Below, in pieces: positions 1-12,508 of a DNA stretch of 64,000 nt (positions are counted from its first letter, which is position 1; each line of letters opens with the position of its first letter). Origin of the DNA: Dysidea avara (Eukaryota > Porifera > Demospongiae > Dictyoceratida > Dysideidae). Where the stretch lies: positions 21,723,133 to 21,787,132 of the forward strand of contig NC_089274.1 of NCBI RefSeq assembly GCF_963678975.1, given 5' to 3'. A model generated the notes under the pieces. That model saw only the letters and a program-made list of their open reading frames with translations, was not told the origin of the DNA and ran no database searches. The position numbers and the translations under genes are program-made.

Positions 1-173
1 AGCTGAATGGCTGTGACCTACCGAGCTGGTTCTCTGTGTGTAGTGTGTGCGTGCGCGCATGTGTATGTGTGTGCATGCATGCATGCAAGCACATGTATGG
101 GGGAAAAGATGGACACACATAATCACACAATAGACATGCTACCAAAACACACTCACATTTGTTCTCATCTCAC

Positions 174-3100
174 CACTAAACTTGATATTATGTCCTCCAG
201 TATGATTCATTCCTTCATTGGTAGCCTTGATCACCATCTCTGTTGTCCTGTATGCCATTTGTGCCTGTGTAGTCAGGTCCCCTTCAGTGTCACTACTTTC
301 TGGCTGATACAATGCCACCATCGGTTGATGTGTACTCTCTTCTACTTCACCACTGAAGCTACTATGTGTGCTGCTATGGTTACTCCCTTCAATATGAGGG
401 GCAGAGTCTCCCTCAGAGAGTGAGAGGTCAGATGGCCTGCCTTTGAGGACCGAGTCTTCAGCTGGCTCAGGGGTGAACAGTTTCCCATCTTCTTCATCTT
501 CTTCATCTTCTTCATGTTTCTTTGGTTTTTTCTTCTTTTTCCGAACGCTAACAGCTTTAAACTGGTCATCTGTTGGAAACATAATAGTGTAAAATTTGCT
601 ATCACTTGCAGGGCATCTTGAATAATCACAACACTTTTGGTTATACAGATTACATGTATGTAGCAGTACACAAGCAAGTGTTCACAATATAAAAAAAGGA
701 ACTCTTGTCACCTCACCTCTGGCAACCACTGGCTCCATTATTTGTGCGGCTTCAGGGGGTGTGTGTGTACCAGTCACATGATTCAATGCCTCACTATCAT
801 AATTGATGGAGAATATGATAGCTGTCAAACCTGTATGAAAATGCATTGTATTTGAGTTGTAAGACAAGAACACCGCAATTGCAAATTGACAATGACAGGT
901 GTACAAGAACAACCACACACAAGCCCTAACAGGGGACACTATAATTTCTGCTATAGGAGAAAGACAAAGTTACTGTACTATTCTCTACAGCTGAATAAAA
1001 CAAAATAGGAAAATCATCTCAAAAGATCTCAACGTGGGAAAGGAAGATCCAAAAGCATGCACCACATCACATTACCTGCAGCCATATTAGTGAGCATTGC
1101 TGAGCGCTCTTCATCCAACAAGTAAGCATGACTCTCATAATGTGACCTGAACAAGTAACACATTGTAGGTAACTTGTAGTGGTACACTCATTACAGCACA
1201 ACTATACCAGTAACATTGTCCAAATTGTAACACGTAACATGTTTTAGGTAACATTCTAACATAAAACTCTCAATAGTGTACCAAACATTAAAAAAAAATG
1301 CCAGGTACTCTGGACCACAAAAGTGATGGATTAGACACATCACTGGGGTGGAAATGAAGTGGGTGCACATGAAAAACAAGTGTACAAGTCTGACCATAGA
1401 TTGATGGTATAGACCCTTATCTGGCCAAGCATCATTGCCTCCATACATTACAACTGGAGCCAGTAAAACTACACACATTTTTAGTTACAGTGAAACTCTA
1501 CTTAGTAGTCATGTTGAGTAGGTCCCTGACCTCACTAATACAATTCAATCACTTCATTAATTAGGCCATATTTTTGGTCCTGACATTTCAAACCAAATAC
1601 ATATATTCAACATTTAAGCATCAAGATAAAGCTTTCACAAATTAAAGACCCCCAATCAGATGTTGCATTTCAAATTCACCTATCGTAAAAATAGATTTTT
1701 CAAAATTCATAGCTCAATTTATTGTGTGCTGATTACCATGTAACACCTTTAATAGTAGCTGCACTCAAGTGGTGCAACAAATTTTGAAAATAAAAGCTTC
1801 AACATCGTTGTCGAGCATCGTGTGGCGGTCAAATTCAAATAGACGCCACATTCATTAAACACCATGACGTTTAACCAAATAAATACAGTACCCCAGGACA
1901 GTTTATGCACTAAGGAATACTTTTGGATCTTAACTGTCAGAACAATCTAAATTTCCAGGATTTATAGTGTAGCTATTACACAGAAGCGATTTGCTTACTT
2001 CAGGAGGGAGACATTGGATAGTATCTGATGAAGGTAGTTCTCTAAACTTCTCTCATTGATGCAGCAGCGTAGCCATGCCCTGCCATAACCAATGTCTGTG
2101 TTGACGTGTTTGAGGGAGTGGTACCGCTCTAGTTCTGATTGGCTCAAATTTGCCTTAACAACTGCCCAAAATCCTAATAAAAATACCAGAAAATTAACTG
2201 TGCTGTGTGAGCATGTGTACATGTATATAGAGTATAGTGTGTGCAGTGTGTTATGGGTGTGCACTGGTCATGTGATATTTTGAGGTCAAGATAGTTATTT
2301 TATCTGCTCCACATTATTAATCATAGCTATAATGACCTCATTTAACCATCAATTAACAATACTAAACCACACATCCAATGAATTACCTAGTTCAGAGTCC
2401 CTTGGTCTTGTATGAGGCATCTTGCGGGATTTCCCTTTGCCAACCCGTCCACAAGGTAACCCATGCATCATGATAGCTTCCCACTCCGCACACAGTGTAG
2501 CAACAGCATCGTCATCTTCTGTTGCCATTTCTTGCTTGCCGCCAAATTTCTTCTGGCACTAAAACAAAATGGAAACACGAGGAACAATTTTCATACAGTG
2601 GACCCTCTCTTAGCAGACATCTTGATCTTTCATACAGGACATTTGCCTACGTAGGACCATATTAAGCATCTTAAACAAGGGCACTTCTTACGAAGGAGAA
2701 AAATCACCTAGCCTAGAAGTGTGGCTCCACTGAAAATCATGTCACTGAGTTTCAATATTTGCATACAACATCACAACTCATATGCAGTAGATGTATATCA
2801 GCCCATGTACTCACTGGCACAGCAAAGACTATCGACATACTTTCTATCACAGCCTAGCTGCAAAATATGTGTAATATGGACATCTTTGAACCAGTCAAAT
2901 AACTCATTTATTAATTTATCAAGTTCTCAGGTACACAGTGTACTTTGGCTAAGTGACTGGATTTTTTATACCAGAATCTGATACTCTTAATATTTCAAGT
3001 GTCCACATTACCAGGTACCACTCACTGTATCACAGATTATAGAGCCCACACATACCCATGACTCTATCACTTGTGAACACACTACAAGCTGCGTTTAAAT

Positions 3101-3279
3101 TGTACAAGGGTATATACGCTTGAATAAACTTCAAAGATTTCATCTTTCTATTTCACTCACTTCTTTGACGGCGCTTAGCAGCCGCTCTTGAAGACCACTC
3201 TTGGTTACAACGCCTGTAAAAACAAAGTACTGTAAGGAAACGATAGGCCGTATGTACGCTTACTGCTGTAATCAGCCAT
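174..3279 (-). CDS. PLEKHM1-like RUN-domain protein, 5' part (partial)
   Basis: I read seven exons on the minus strand: 3279-3264, 3213-3161, 2558-2387, 2173-1999, 1146-1076, 830-717 and 569-174, all with GT-AG borders and matching phases; the gene continues past the left edge. The N-terminus MADYSS leads into a RUN domain: LCAEWEAIMMHGL (exon 3), FWAVVKANL and VNTDIGYGRAWLRCCINE (exon 4), then GLTAIIFSINYDSEALN (exon 6). These align with the RUN domain of PLEKHM1 as I remember it, including the NTDxGxxRAWLR block. Exon 7 begins a basic run (RKKKKKPKK) followed by an acidic, Ser-rich linker, as expected before the PH domains, which would lie outside the window. PLEKHM1 is an endolysosomal adaptor that binds Rab7 and the HOPS complex. 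PLEKHM3 or another RUN adaptor is possible. Its ATG lies 108 bp from the PDSS1 start, so the two share a promoter region. Confidence 0.82.
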
Positions 3280-3387
3280 TTCGATCTGGGCTCGGCTCCG
3301 GGCGCTAAATGTTCAACGATTAGTGCGCTTTAAGTAAGGTGCGTATAAAATTTAGTTGCAAGTCGTCACACGTGGATTCTCCCAACC
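3280..3387. promoter_or_regulatory. Bidirectional intergenic promoter region
   Basis: Only 108 bp separate the start codon of the PLEKHM1-like gene (minus) from that of the PDSS1-like gene (plus). Both promoters must lie here or inside first exons or introns. No clear TATA box is visible; the stretch near 3285-3310 is locally GC-richer than its surroundings. The promoter role is inferred from gene spacing alone. Confidence 0.55.
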
Positions 3388-5645
3388 ATGAGAACAGCTA
3401 AAAGAGGCAGTCAAATTTATTCCTTGCTTGTTAAGTATAGTACTCAAAATACTAGTTGGGTCGCTGAGAGACTAAAAGGGATGCCAAGCAAAATCCACCA
3501 GGTGATGAAATGATGTGAAGCCATTGCTACATTTTGTGTGTCTTTGTAGCAATTATCAAGCGGGGACAAGGAGCTTGAGGAGTGCAGCAAGTATTTGTTT
3601 GATGGAAGAGGCAAGGCAATTCGTCCAACGATAACACTACTAATGGCTGGCGCATGTAGCTACCACTGTGCAGGCAGGTAGCTGCAAACAAGCCCCACCT
3701 ATAAAATATTATATTTACTGTATTTTACAGCTGCAAGATTAGCCCAGCCCAAGAGACCCTAGCAATGGTAACAGAGATGATACACACAGCTAGCATGGCT
3801 CATGATGATGTAATTGACCAGGCTTCAATCAGGAGGGGTAAGCCGGCCATGAGTGAAATATGGGACCGTAAGAAGGTGACCGTGAATCATAAAATTTTGT
3901 CATGGTAATCATTTAAATTCTTGTTAGACTATTCTGGCAGGAGATTTCATCCTATCACGTGGCTCCATGGCACTAGCACAAATTCGCAACACAAGAGTAG
4001 TGGAATTATTATCAACCGTAATTGACAACCTTGTACATGGTGAGTAAGGGATTGTGGGTGCACATCATCAAACTATATGGTGGTTGTTTAGGTGAGCTAA
4101 TGCAGTTGGAATCATGTAGGGATGAGCAGGGAAGATTTAATCACTACCTACAAAAGACCTTCATGAAGACAGCATCATTAATGGCATACTCTTGTCAAGC
4201 TGTAAGTTTGCAGAGATTGACACTGCTTGCATATAATACTTTCCAGTTTCCACTCCATTAACATGTGGGGTATGTATACATTAGTCTGGAAATAGAACAC
4301 CTCCAACTGTTATAAACACTGATACGTCATTAGCTCTATGTCGTAGGAATTGCTTACTTACAAGTATTAATTTTTCACAGGGTACAGATGTTATGAGAAA
4401 TCAAATTATCTGAGAAATATAATAGTGAAATGTCAAATATTTGTCTTTTTGAAAATTAAGTTTAATTGGAAAATTACAATATGGAATATTCCAATGTTAG
4501 TGTATTACTTTCTAGAGACTTTTAGCATGCAAGTTAAGTTCCATGATTGTTAAATTGTTAAACAATTTATCACCCTGATAAAATTTTATTATCTCATTTA
4601 GTTTACCTCAGCCCAGGGTCGTGGAACAGGCTAAATAGTGTGGAAGGGGGCTCACTTTAACAGTGAAACTTACCAAGTTATGTTTGAAACATGCATCAGC
4701 TTGGCAACTTACTTTCATCGTCCTCAGTTATACAAAATCGTAAATGACTGTTCTATTAGAGTATTTTCACAGTACATGTGTATGTTCTATTAGAGTATTC
4801 AACTGAGCTCTATATAAATGTTTGGGCTTCAGTTATCTATCATCTTGCCATTGCCTGGAGGTTAGGGTCCATTGTAGTCTGAAATAATGCTTCCCCCAAT
4901 GACATAATTTGCGAAACACACGTGGCTTAGTAGTGTATGTGCTGCTGTCTTTCTTAGCCATTTGATTAGCAAAATGATTTTTATTGCTCCTACATATATT
5001 ATCCAAAGTACAGCTGGGTTTTATCTTTGTAACCAGTCACAAGGCCCATTGGGATACCACAAAACTGCACAGACGGGATAGTTCTTGGTCACTGTGTGTG
5101 TATCATTTCTACCAGGCAGCCACACTGGCTTCAGAAGATGATGATGATTTACACCAAATAGCTTATCACTATGGTGAGAATGTTGGAATGGCCTTTCAAT
5201 TGATCGACGATCTACTGGACTTCAAGAGCACGTCAAAAGACACGGGAAAACCTACAGCCGTTGACCTAAGACTTGGCCTAGCTACAGCACCAGTACTCTT
5301 TGCAGCTAAACAGGTCTGATAGTAGAGTAGAACCTGTATGGTCCAATAGTATGTTATAAACTCTTGATGATACTTTATGACTGAGACCCTAGCTAATAAC
5401 TCATTGTCTATACTTACACACAGTATCCTGAATTAAACGAGCTGATCGATAGACATTTTACGAGGACAGGAGATGTCGAGATGGCTCAAGACATTGTACA
5501 CAGGAGTGATGGACTAACACTCACACACCAACTGGCAGATGAACACTGTAGCAAAGCAGTGGACTATATACAGAAGATCACTACTTCACCAGAACAACTT
5601 GAACTAATCAAAATTACACAAGACATACTGCATAGAAACAAATGA
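3388..5645 (+). CDS. PDSS1: Decaprenyl-diphosphate synthase subunit 1 (PDSS1-like)
   Basis: Seven exons with consistent phases: 3388-3501, 3550-3677, 3731-3875, 3928-4039, 4092-4201, 5116-5313 and 5424-5645, giving 342 residues. This trans-prenyltransferase builds the polyprenyl tail of coenzyme Q from isopentenyl and allylic diphosphates in mitochondria, normally as a heteromer with PDSS2 (not in this window). The start follows an in-frame, basic, mitochondrial-type N-terminus (MRTAKRGSQIYSLL). Visible motifs are GKAIRP near residue 66, the first Asp-rich motif DDVID at 106-110 followed by RRGKP, KTASLMAYSCQA, and the second Asp-rich motif DDLLD at 234-238, followed by GKPTAVDLRLGLATAPVLFA. 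Both catalytic Asp motifs are intact. Human PDSS1 is about 415 residues, the difference being mostly N-terminal. The first four introns are short (48-53 bp), whereas intron 5 is 914 bp and carries repeat-derived sequence. Confidence 0.93.
4202..5115. other. PDSS1 intron 5 with recurrent-motif copies
   Basis: The only long intron of this gene. It is AT-rich and holds two copies of the dispersed motif (GACTGTTCTATTAGAGTA near 4746-4763, and a truncated copy near 4781-4798). I see no coding exon; the surrounding exon phases join without one. Confidence 0.6.
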
Positions 5646-5677
5646 TTGGTGTTTCCTCAATGAATTATTGTACAACA

Positions 5678-6230
5678 TTAATAGTCATCTATTTCATCAT
5701 AAGTCTTTTTTGCAAGAGTTGGTGCAAATTTAGCTGCACTTTTTGGTCGTTTTTGTTTATTTTGCTCCTCCAACTGTTGAGCTTCCAAGATCTCCTCAAT
5801 GGAGACCTTGGTCAATGACAGCTTGTTTTCTTTTTCATCGTCCTATTAATAGGGCACAGCGGATATTCAACACTGATAGTTGTTCATAACGTACAATTTC
5901 TCCCAGTAAAGATACATTCTCTCCTCTTACTAGAAAAATACCTCGTGGAATGTCTCCGTATTTCTTGTCAACGTATATTCTCTCCGTCGTATCTTGCAAT
6001 AGCAAATTTGCTGTAGAGAGGATTTCTAGTAGTACAGCAAAATGGTGATGCGTTTTATACCGAATTGGTCCACGCTACGCAAGTAGCCTATTAGAGTACG
6101 GCCATCTCTCAGCACCACCAGAAGCTTCTCTACATCATTTAAACATCGAACACGTGGAGAACACTACACTACAATACTTACTATCTACTTCTGTCACTAA
6201 ATTTGCAGTGCCCGGTAGTGGCGCTGACAT
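5678..6230 (-). CDS. LSM1: U6 snRNA-associated Sm-like protein LSm1
   Basis: Four exons on the minus strand, 6230-6182, 6129-6061, 6010-5895 and 5842-5678, encode 132 residues, matching the usual ~133. LSm1 is the defining subunit of the cytoplasmic LSm1-7 ring that binds deadenylated mRNA 3' ends and activates decapping. Sm1 is seen in KKLLVVLRDGRTLIGYLRSV, followed by QFANLLLQDTTERIYVDKKY; Sm2 is seen in GDIPRGIFLVRGENVSLLGEI. The family's C-terminal extension is present (KVSIEEILEAQQLEEQ, ending YDEIDDY). The gene starts 98 bp downstream of the eL18 stop on the same strand and ends 32 bp from the PDSS1 stop on the other strand. The near-GT at 5941 lies inside a readable exon and is not a splice site. 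Confidence 0.95.
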
Positions 6231-6328
6231 GCCAAACGCTCCAAATTATTTCATACATATAAATTCGCACCAAAATGCAATTCATTTTCAAAACATTTTC
6301 AAATATTATTGACATGGGTTCTTCCAAT

Positions 6329-7197
6329 TTACACCTTGTACCCCCTGCTCTTTCTACGTCCTCTGGACCGTTCAAATTTCCTCCCCTTAGAACGTACATA
6401 CGGTCTGCAAGGGAAGCAGTAAAACAATATCACATGCCAAGACCTTCTTACTTTGTTGCGCTGTGTGGGACTCCAGGTGCAAGACCAAAGTGCTTCACAG
6501 CCTCTTGTGCTTTACGTGGGCCTAAAAACGAAAACATTTTAAAACTAATGAAGTGTTCCTTTTTGACGAACTCGTACCCTGCAGAAGAATGGTGTTTTGG
6601 CCTTTGGGTGACCGCAACGCCAACTGATCAAAGGTAATAATCTCTCCACCAGCCTTGAGTATCCTAGCTCTTGCACCTTCTGTGATACGCAATGCACAAA
6701 CCTGTTTTTCACACAGAATAGCAACAAATTCACGTTTCTTTTTAATGCTCACCGTTAACTTGGGTATCTGATATATCCTTAGATCATCAGTGATAGTTCC
6801 TACCACTACCGCTATCTTATTGGCTCGGTCGGCTGGTTTCATCTGACGAATAATTCTTGCCAGTGAAAGGGGAGGCCGGTTGATACGACTCATGAAAAGT
6901 CGTTTCAATATCACTTTGTTGAATGGAGCATCCGTACGCCGAGCCAAGAAGCGGTAAAGCTTTGCAAGTCAATGCATTATTATAAGTTAATTGAACACAA
7001 TAAAAGCACAAGATACCTTCACTAACAGTCTGATGTACACGTCCTCTGAAACAGGCTCGCGACGAATGCGCTTCTTTTTGTGCTTGTGTTCTATATCAAT
7101 CCCCTGTCAAAAAGATGGCAATTCTAACTCAATCCAGCCAAGAATAAATGCTACTTAGTACACGATTGACACGACAAAAAAAGATTCTACTTACCAT
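6329..7197 (-). CDS. RPL18: Large-subunit ribosomal protein eL18
   Basis: Six exons on the minus strand: 7197-7195 (ATG only), 7103-7017, 6959-6753, 6701-6578, 6521-6452 and 6404-6329, giving 188 residues, the same length as the human protein. The first exon carries only the start codon followed by GTAAG, a common arrangement in ribosomal protein genes. Recognisable blocks are [126 protein letters not shown] and the tail [20 protein letters not shown]. It is a component of the 60S subunit. The start lies 159 bp from that of the divergent ankyrin gene. Confidence 0.97.
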
Positions 7198-7356
7198 GCT
7201 GTCCGGTTATCCCCCCCGATTATATCAAGAACGGAACTCCGGTTTTTCAACGATTATAAGTTCCGTGTTACTTTTACATTACGATGCATTACATTCTGCC
7301 CTGTACATATTTCTGAGTCACCGGCTGAGTCATTTATTCTATTCCATAGTCGCAAG
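7198..7356. promoter_or_regulatory. Bidirectional promoter of eL18 and ankyrin gene
   Basis: A 159-bp gap separates two divergent start codons. It contains a run of C residues near 7211-7217 and GATTATATC near 7218, which could serve as core elements on the eL18 side. The assignment rests on spacing and on eL18 being constitutively expressed; no factor site is claimed. Confidence 0.5.
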
Positions 7357-8790
7357 ATGCACAACTCACTCAGGGTAGCGCTATATAGTAGGGCCAGTGA
7401 AGGACAAAGAGAAACGTTTGCTGAATTAGAAGACTACCTGCGTCAAGGGCGGAACCCGAACGCCAGAGATGCCTCGTCTACTTCTCTACTAGAGTTATGT
7501 ATTGATTTTCATTGTAAGTGTGACACACAATCATTACACTGCTGTCATGAAATTAAGATATGATCTCGGATATGATTGTTAACTATACACCAGCATATTT
7601 AGAGTATATCCGCTTCTAGCTCAGTGGGCTCTCTGGTGTAGTAGACCTGTGTACACTAAATGATTGTACCAATGTTCTTAGTCTAAGTGCTATATATGCC
7701 TTGAACATCAACTTGTACATAGCAGAAAAGGAGTCTTGTTTGTCAAGGGGGTGGCACTTAGTCTCGCGTGGCCAGACCACTTTTTCTCTGCATGGCGCTT
7801 ATCAGGTGCTTATAATGCAATTGATAAGCGCCGTGCCGAGAAAAAGTGGTCTGGTCACACGAGACTAGGTGGCACTCCAATATATCCCTGTACTCTGATC
7901 TTTGTCCTTGTTCAAATTCAAAGTCAAAAGTCAAGCTAGAAATTTACAGTAGGACAAGCAGAGCTTGAAAGGTGTATACCACTATCAATACTTTCAGATT
8001 AGCGACATAAATGTAAATTTACATCAAGAGTCATGTGAGGTTTTTTTAGTAAAAGTCAAAGCTTATTTTTCGAGTTTGACCACTATGACTAAGGATGAAG
8101 ATTGGAGTACAGTATATATTGCAGTGCCATCCCCTTGTTTGTTGACAGGGCATGTTTAACTGTAAGTCACTCACCATTTGTATCACCACTTGTAACGTTG
8201 CTGATTTGTTGTATGACTAGTGGTATCATTCAAGTTTGGTGATTTGTGCTACAAAGTGGTACTACAATCTGAGGGCAAGTATGTGCTGTACAACATTTAA
8301 TAATCAATTGCCAAAAAAGTCATGCAATGACATATTCAGTCACACACTAATAAATATATATGCAATGATTTCCAGTGCTTAGGACATTCAAGTCATAGTG
8401 TTATCCAACTGGATTGGCCATAGCAGGTACCAATAATTGTTTGTTATGTCCCGCTATGCCACTAATCATCATGAGATATTATGTTGACTTGTCACAGGGT
8501 CTGGAGACAGTAGCTAACTTCTGTCACTTTATGTGTTTAGATGGTACGTAACATAATATAGGAGTTGACACTGCACTTAATGTGGTGTGCGACGTACATC
8601 CTATTGACGTGACTAGCATGTGCGTACACATGAACTATTGACAGTGTTACCTGACTACTCTGTTACCAGGTTATCCACAAGTGATTCTTGTAAGATGTGG
8701 TTACATTACAGGTTTGAGATATGTGTTTTGGTAGTAGGTACATGCTTGCAGCTTGGTACAAGGAAAATGTGACATACCTATCTAACTAAT

Positions 8791-8849
<59 letters not shown>

Positions 8850-11277
8850 AAAAACTTTTACATAATATTTCCTTTGATGTCTAAATCCAATAGAAACCTG
8901 TGGTAGGGTTACTAAATAGTTAGTAACCTGTGGTTGTTTACTACATTCATCAAACGAAAATCGGCAAGCCAAAAATAAAATGTCCTTACTGTTAGCTTAC
9001 TTTCTGGACAAGACAGTCATCATTAGCATTCAGATAGTCTAGGTGTTCAATATACCCATGTCCAGCACAACGTGCTAGCACCCACAGTTTACTTCTTAAT
9101 AGCAACAAGACAAGCATCATTCTAGCCCAGCACAGTAACTACTTGATACTGGTACTATTGTCACAAAGCTTATAATGTTATGAATGTCACGCCAGTGCAG
9201 TAGTACTGACACGATCAACTCGACTTTAGGATAAATCCCAATGCTAGCATGTACAGTTTGTCACTTTCTCTTAACCTAGGAAAAATTTCGAAATCATATA
9301 AAACAGATCAACATTGTGGCCTCAGTAATTAAGTTTGTGGGTAGCCTCGCCTCGTATCATCCTCAGGTCTCTAAATAGCGTAGAAACCTTGTCAATCCGT
9401 TCTAACCCATCTATCTATCTATCTAACCCACCTACCTATCTATCTATCTGCCTACCTAAGTTATTACCCATGATAATAACACACAGAAAAATTTCAATTA
9501 TTGTAGGCTCTAGGAATAAAGAAGTTATTTTGTTCCGCCTCATATACAAACATATCTGAAATGCAATCCAAGAGTTCATAATGTACTGAAGAGAGTATCC
9601 TACTCTCATATACTCCTGTAGAAGGGCGTATCGTGAAGTTATGATGTAATGACAAGGTGTTGTGACATATGAGCAGCCATAGAAGTACAAGAATTGTTAG
9701 CACTTGCGAGGCACTCAGGAAAGCCATATTCACAAATGACCTGGCAAGAAATGCTGTTCTCTAAACTCATGAATGTACACTTGTAGTCCAGTGAGAAAAT
9801 GCTGAGAGCTCGAGTTAGTTCAGTTGCTAGTGACGTTGTTAAGCACGCATTCAATCGATATTGTTCAATTAATGGCATCACTAAGTATGCAAAGAGAAAT
9901 GAGTGAACACTCAGAAATGTAACGTCATAACTTCACAATACACACTTCTACAGGAGTATATGAGAGTAGGATACTCTCCTCAGTATATACAGTATTATAT
10001 AAAATGAACTCTTGGTAATTCCAATGGGCAAGAGTCACCGAGGAAGCACTGCACAAACAAACTTAATAGCTGGTTACTGTCAGATATATTGACCATTGTC
10101 AGAATTACTGTGACACTGTCATCTTTACTAGTGAATGTAAGAGTAAGGAATTTGCTCCTCCCTTGAGACCTACTGTATCTGTCCATTATATAACAAATTA
10201 TGCTCAGGCATAGGGCCAAGGACATAGTAAAGTACAAGTACTGCAGCTGAAACAAGTTAAGCAAGCTCATGTACTGCCTAGTTCTACAACTCTAGATTTT
10301 TAGCACGTGTGCAGTTAACCCATGATTTCTGGTTGATAACTTGAAGTCCTGGAATGTACATTCTTCAAAATTCAGATTTTGTCTCTTGCACGAAATGTCA
10401 TTGCCATACACAAATGCTTATACATTTGGCGCTTATAAGCTCCTGCCATACAGTATGTATGTTTTCTGAACTTTAAAAGCTTGTTGTAGTTACATAATGT
10501 GTTTTGTAGCTCTGGTGCCATAATGTGTGTCATTTGTTAATCACATGGATCCTTCTGCCAGTAGGTACATATATCAATCAGGATTACAGATTACGGGTTG
10601 CTAATTTACTTTTGTCTCACCATGCTGATCCTAACTCAACTGGTAGAGATGACTGGACAGTTCTCCACTGGTGTGCCAGAGCAGGTGACCTCACACTATT
10701 AAAGCTACTGGTCAGCAGAGGAGGTAAAGTGAACATGAAGTCAACACAAGGCGAGCTAGTGGTTGATGTAGCAGTGGGACGATGGCATCAAGATATCATG
10801 ATCTACTGCGACCAACAGTCTGGTAACCTAAAGCAGATGGCTAGGGCAGCTATACTGAGTCACCTTGGCCGCAAAGCTAGAGCAACAGCTTGGAAACTAC
10901 CTGTGCCATCTCAACTAAAACTGTTTCTTAACTATAATAACCCTTACCCAGGCTACGAGCTTGTTCCTATTCCTGAGATGCCATGGACGGATGAGGACCT
11001 TCAACAGAAGAAGCCAACCAAAACAGATCTTCTGGAGTTTGTAGTGACAAATGCTGATGAGTATTTCTTGACAGACTACAAGTTGCCAACAGAAGTGTCT
11101 GAGTGTGGTAACTCTAGTTGTCACAGTTATCAAGATCTGATCAGTGCCGTGAAGTCACTTTATCTTTACGAGAGTTTTAAGCCTATTTGTTATGAAGAGC
11201 CTCTTGCAAGAACACCTCGAATTGGAGAAAACTGGCCTGAGGCTAAGCAACATATTGCACAGTTGCTCAGATTGTAA
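7357..11277 (+). CDS. Ankyrin-repeat protein (uncharacterised)
   Basis: Two exons, 7357-7513 and about 10562-11277, join in phase to give about 290 residues. The 3-kb intron is far longer than those of neighbouring genes and is full of repeats. Exon 1 encodes an N-terminal helix pair (FAELEDYLRQGRNPNARDAS). Exon 2 begins RVANLLLSHHADPNSTGRDD and continues WTVLHWCARAGDLTLLKLLV, two ankyrin repeats with the usual D/N-W-T-x-LHxxA and LLL patterns; NMKSTQGELVVDVA is a third, degenerate one. The C-terminal ~150 residues, including AAILSHLGRKARATAW and PVPSQLKLFLNYNNPYPGYE, match nothing I recognise. It could act as a binding adaptor; I see no SOCS box, kinase or zinc finger. An alternative acceptor 3 bp downstream of the exon 2 start would remove one codon. 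A polyadenylation-type AATAAA lies near 11763. Confidence 0.72.
7759..7868. mobile_element. 110-bp inverted-repeat MITE with 8-bp target duplication
   Basis: The arms TAGTCTCGCGTGGCCAGACC and GGTCTGGTCACACGAGACTA, continued inward by GGCGCTTAT and ATAAGCGCC, make an almost complete hairpin. The flanks GTGGCACT (7751-7758 and 7869-7876) are identical, an 8-bp target-site duplication of the kind made by hAT-type transposases. It lies in the ankyrin-gene intron. A second, one-ended copy starts at about 47554. Confidence 0.85.
8791..8847. repeat. Tetranucleotide microsatellite (TCTG/TCTA)n
   Basis: Four TGTC units lead into about nine perfect TATC units. A related, less regular TATC/TACC run lies at 9408-9456 in the same intron. 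Confidence 0.95.
9568..10015. mobile_element. Inverted-repeat element of about 450 bp
   Basis: The left end (CCAAGAGTTCAT, then GAGAGTATCCTACTCTCATA, then TACTCCTGTAGAAG) recurs inverted at the right end, giving imperfect terminal inverted repeats of about 80 bp. The interior has no credible coding sequence. It lies inside the ankyrin-gene intron. Short sequences with the same AAGAGTTCATAA end form a 70-bp inverted repeat near 49792-49867. The superfamily is not recognisable. Confidence 0.75.
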
Positions 11278-12508
11278 TGTTTCTTTATTTTTGTGTGGAT
11301 CAAAATACATCAATACAAACTATATCATTGTGTACAAGACAGTTGTTACTGCATGTAACATGTGACCTAAACATGAGGAGTTTGTGCATGAGTTTGTGCA
11401 TGAGTATGTGGGAAAGGGGATTCAACGCATACCTTAAAGCTATCAAATCATGTTGGGATGCATGCATGCAAGCTATCAGTGCGTATCTGATTTTTCTTTC
11501 CTTTGTGGTTGTACTATTTTATTGTATAAATCGTGCCCATGCTGTAAAGTCTATATAATTGCATGTGTTATGAGGGTCTGGGGCATGCCCCCGCAGGAAA
11601 ATGTACTCTTAAATGTGATCTTCATGCGCTGTCACATTTTAATATCTCAATCTGTGCCTAAACTGAGTGAACAAGTGATGCTGTAGCATAATTTAATCAA
11701 TATCTTGTACATGGAGACTTCTCCCCCTTCCTCCAATTGTTTAATGTGAATTGTAGTAATTAAATAAACTATATTTAAAAATTTAATTGATATTTGTATC
11801 ATTTTTGCCCATGCAACAGTGTTGAATGAACAGCATTTCCAACACTAATACCCTGGAACCCTTGATGTGTCCTGTATAGGGTTTGTCCATACAAATGAGA
11901 CTATAAACAAGTGTCCTGCACTGATTTATCATTGAAGTGTCCACAAATTCAGCCTATAGGGATAGTAACTATATATACATTCTGTATTATATTCTTGGCA
12001 CATAACACCAGCCTATAGTAAAATTATGTGGTGCAAGGCACAACTCAGTGCATCCACCACCTGCACAAATGTCAACTTCTATGTTATTTGATCTATGGGT
12101 ACATTGTAAATGCACCTCAGATCCATTGACGGCTATATACACCACAGCTTACACTACACCTCACTACTTCACTCAATGACAACCAACAACTACTTTTGGC
12201 ATTTGAGGCATGTTGTTGCACATTTTCACTGACAATCTACTGGTACAGCTTTTGAGCAGACGTTATAATCACACCTGTGTATAAGAACTGCACATCGGGT
12301 GTAAAAGACATTGATTGTGATACATACATGTATTTATTGACTCACCATGTTACTTCAAGTGACAGTATACAGTAGCAAATAGTGTACACCAAGGCTTAAA
12401 AATTGTCTATAACACAACATGCTTCCAGCTCCATAATTTACACTGCTTGCAGGTGTTAGTGGCAGTGCACCCCCCATAGCCAAATCCTGCATGCAGCATA
12501 GCTATTGG
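11278..12508. other. Intergenic stretch downstream of the ankyrin gene
   Basis: This AT-rich stretch probably holds the 3' UTR of the ankyrin gene up to the AATAAA near 11763. A tandem AGTTTGTGCATG pair lies at 11379-11404. The short open frames here overlap each other and resemble no protein I recognise. Confidence 0.5.

Noticed and set aside
7-423. 138-codon plus-strand open frame at the left edge
   Set aside because: It is largely antisense to the last visible exon of the PLEKHM1-like gene and begins in a GT-rich repeat.
5940-5942. Splice donor in LSM1 after GDIPR
   Set aside because: The GT lies in sequence that reads straight through as GIFLVRGEN, the conserved Sm2 block.
6275-6637. 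120-codon plus-strand open frame
   Set aside because: Antisense shadow of the last exons of the eL18 gene.
8780-9460. CRISPR-like spacing of TCTA repeats
   Set aside because: Plain tetranucleotide microsatellites in an animal intron, without unique spacers.
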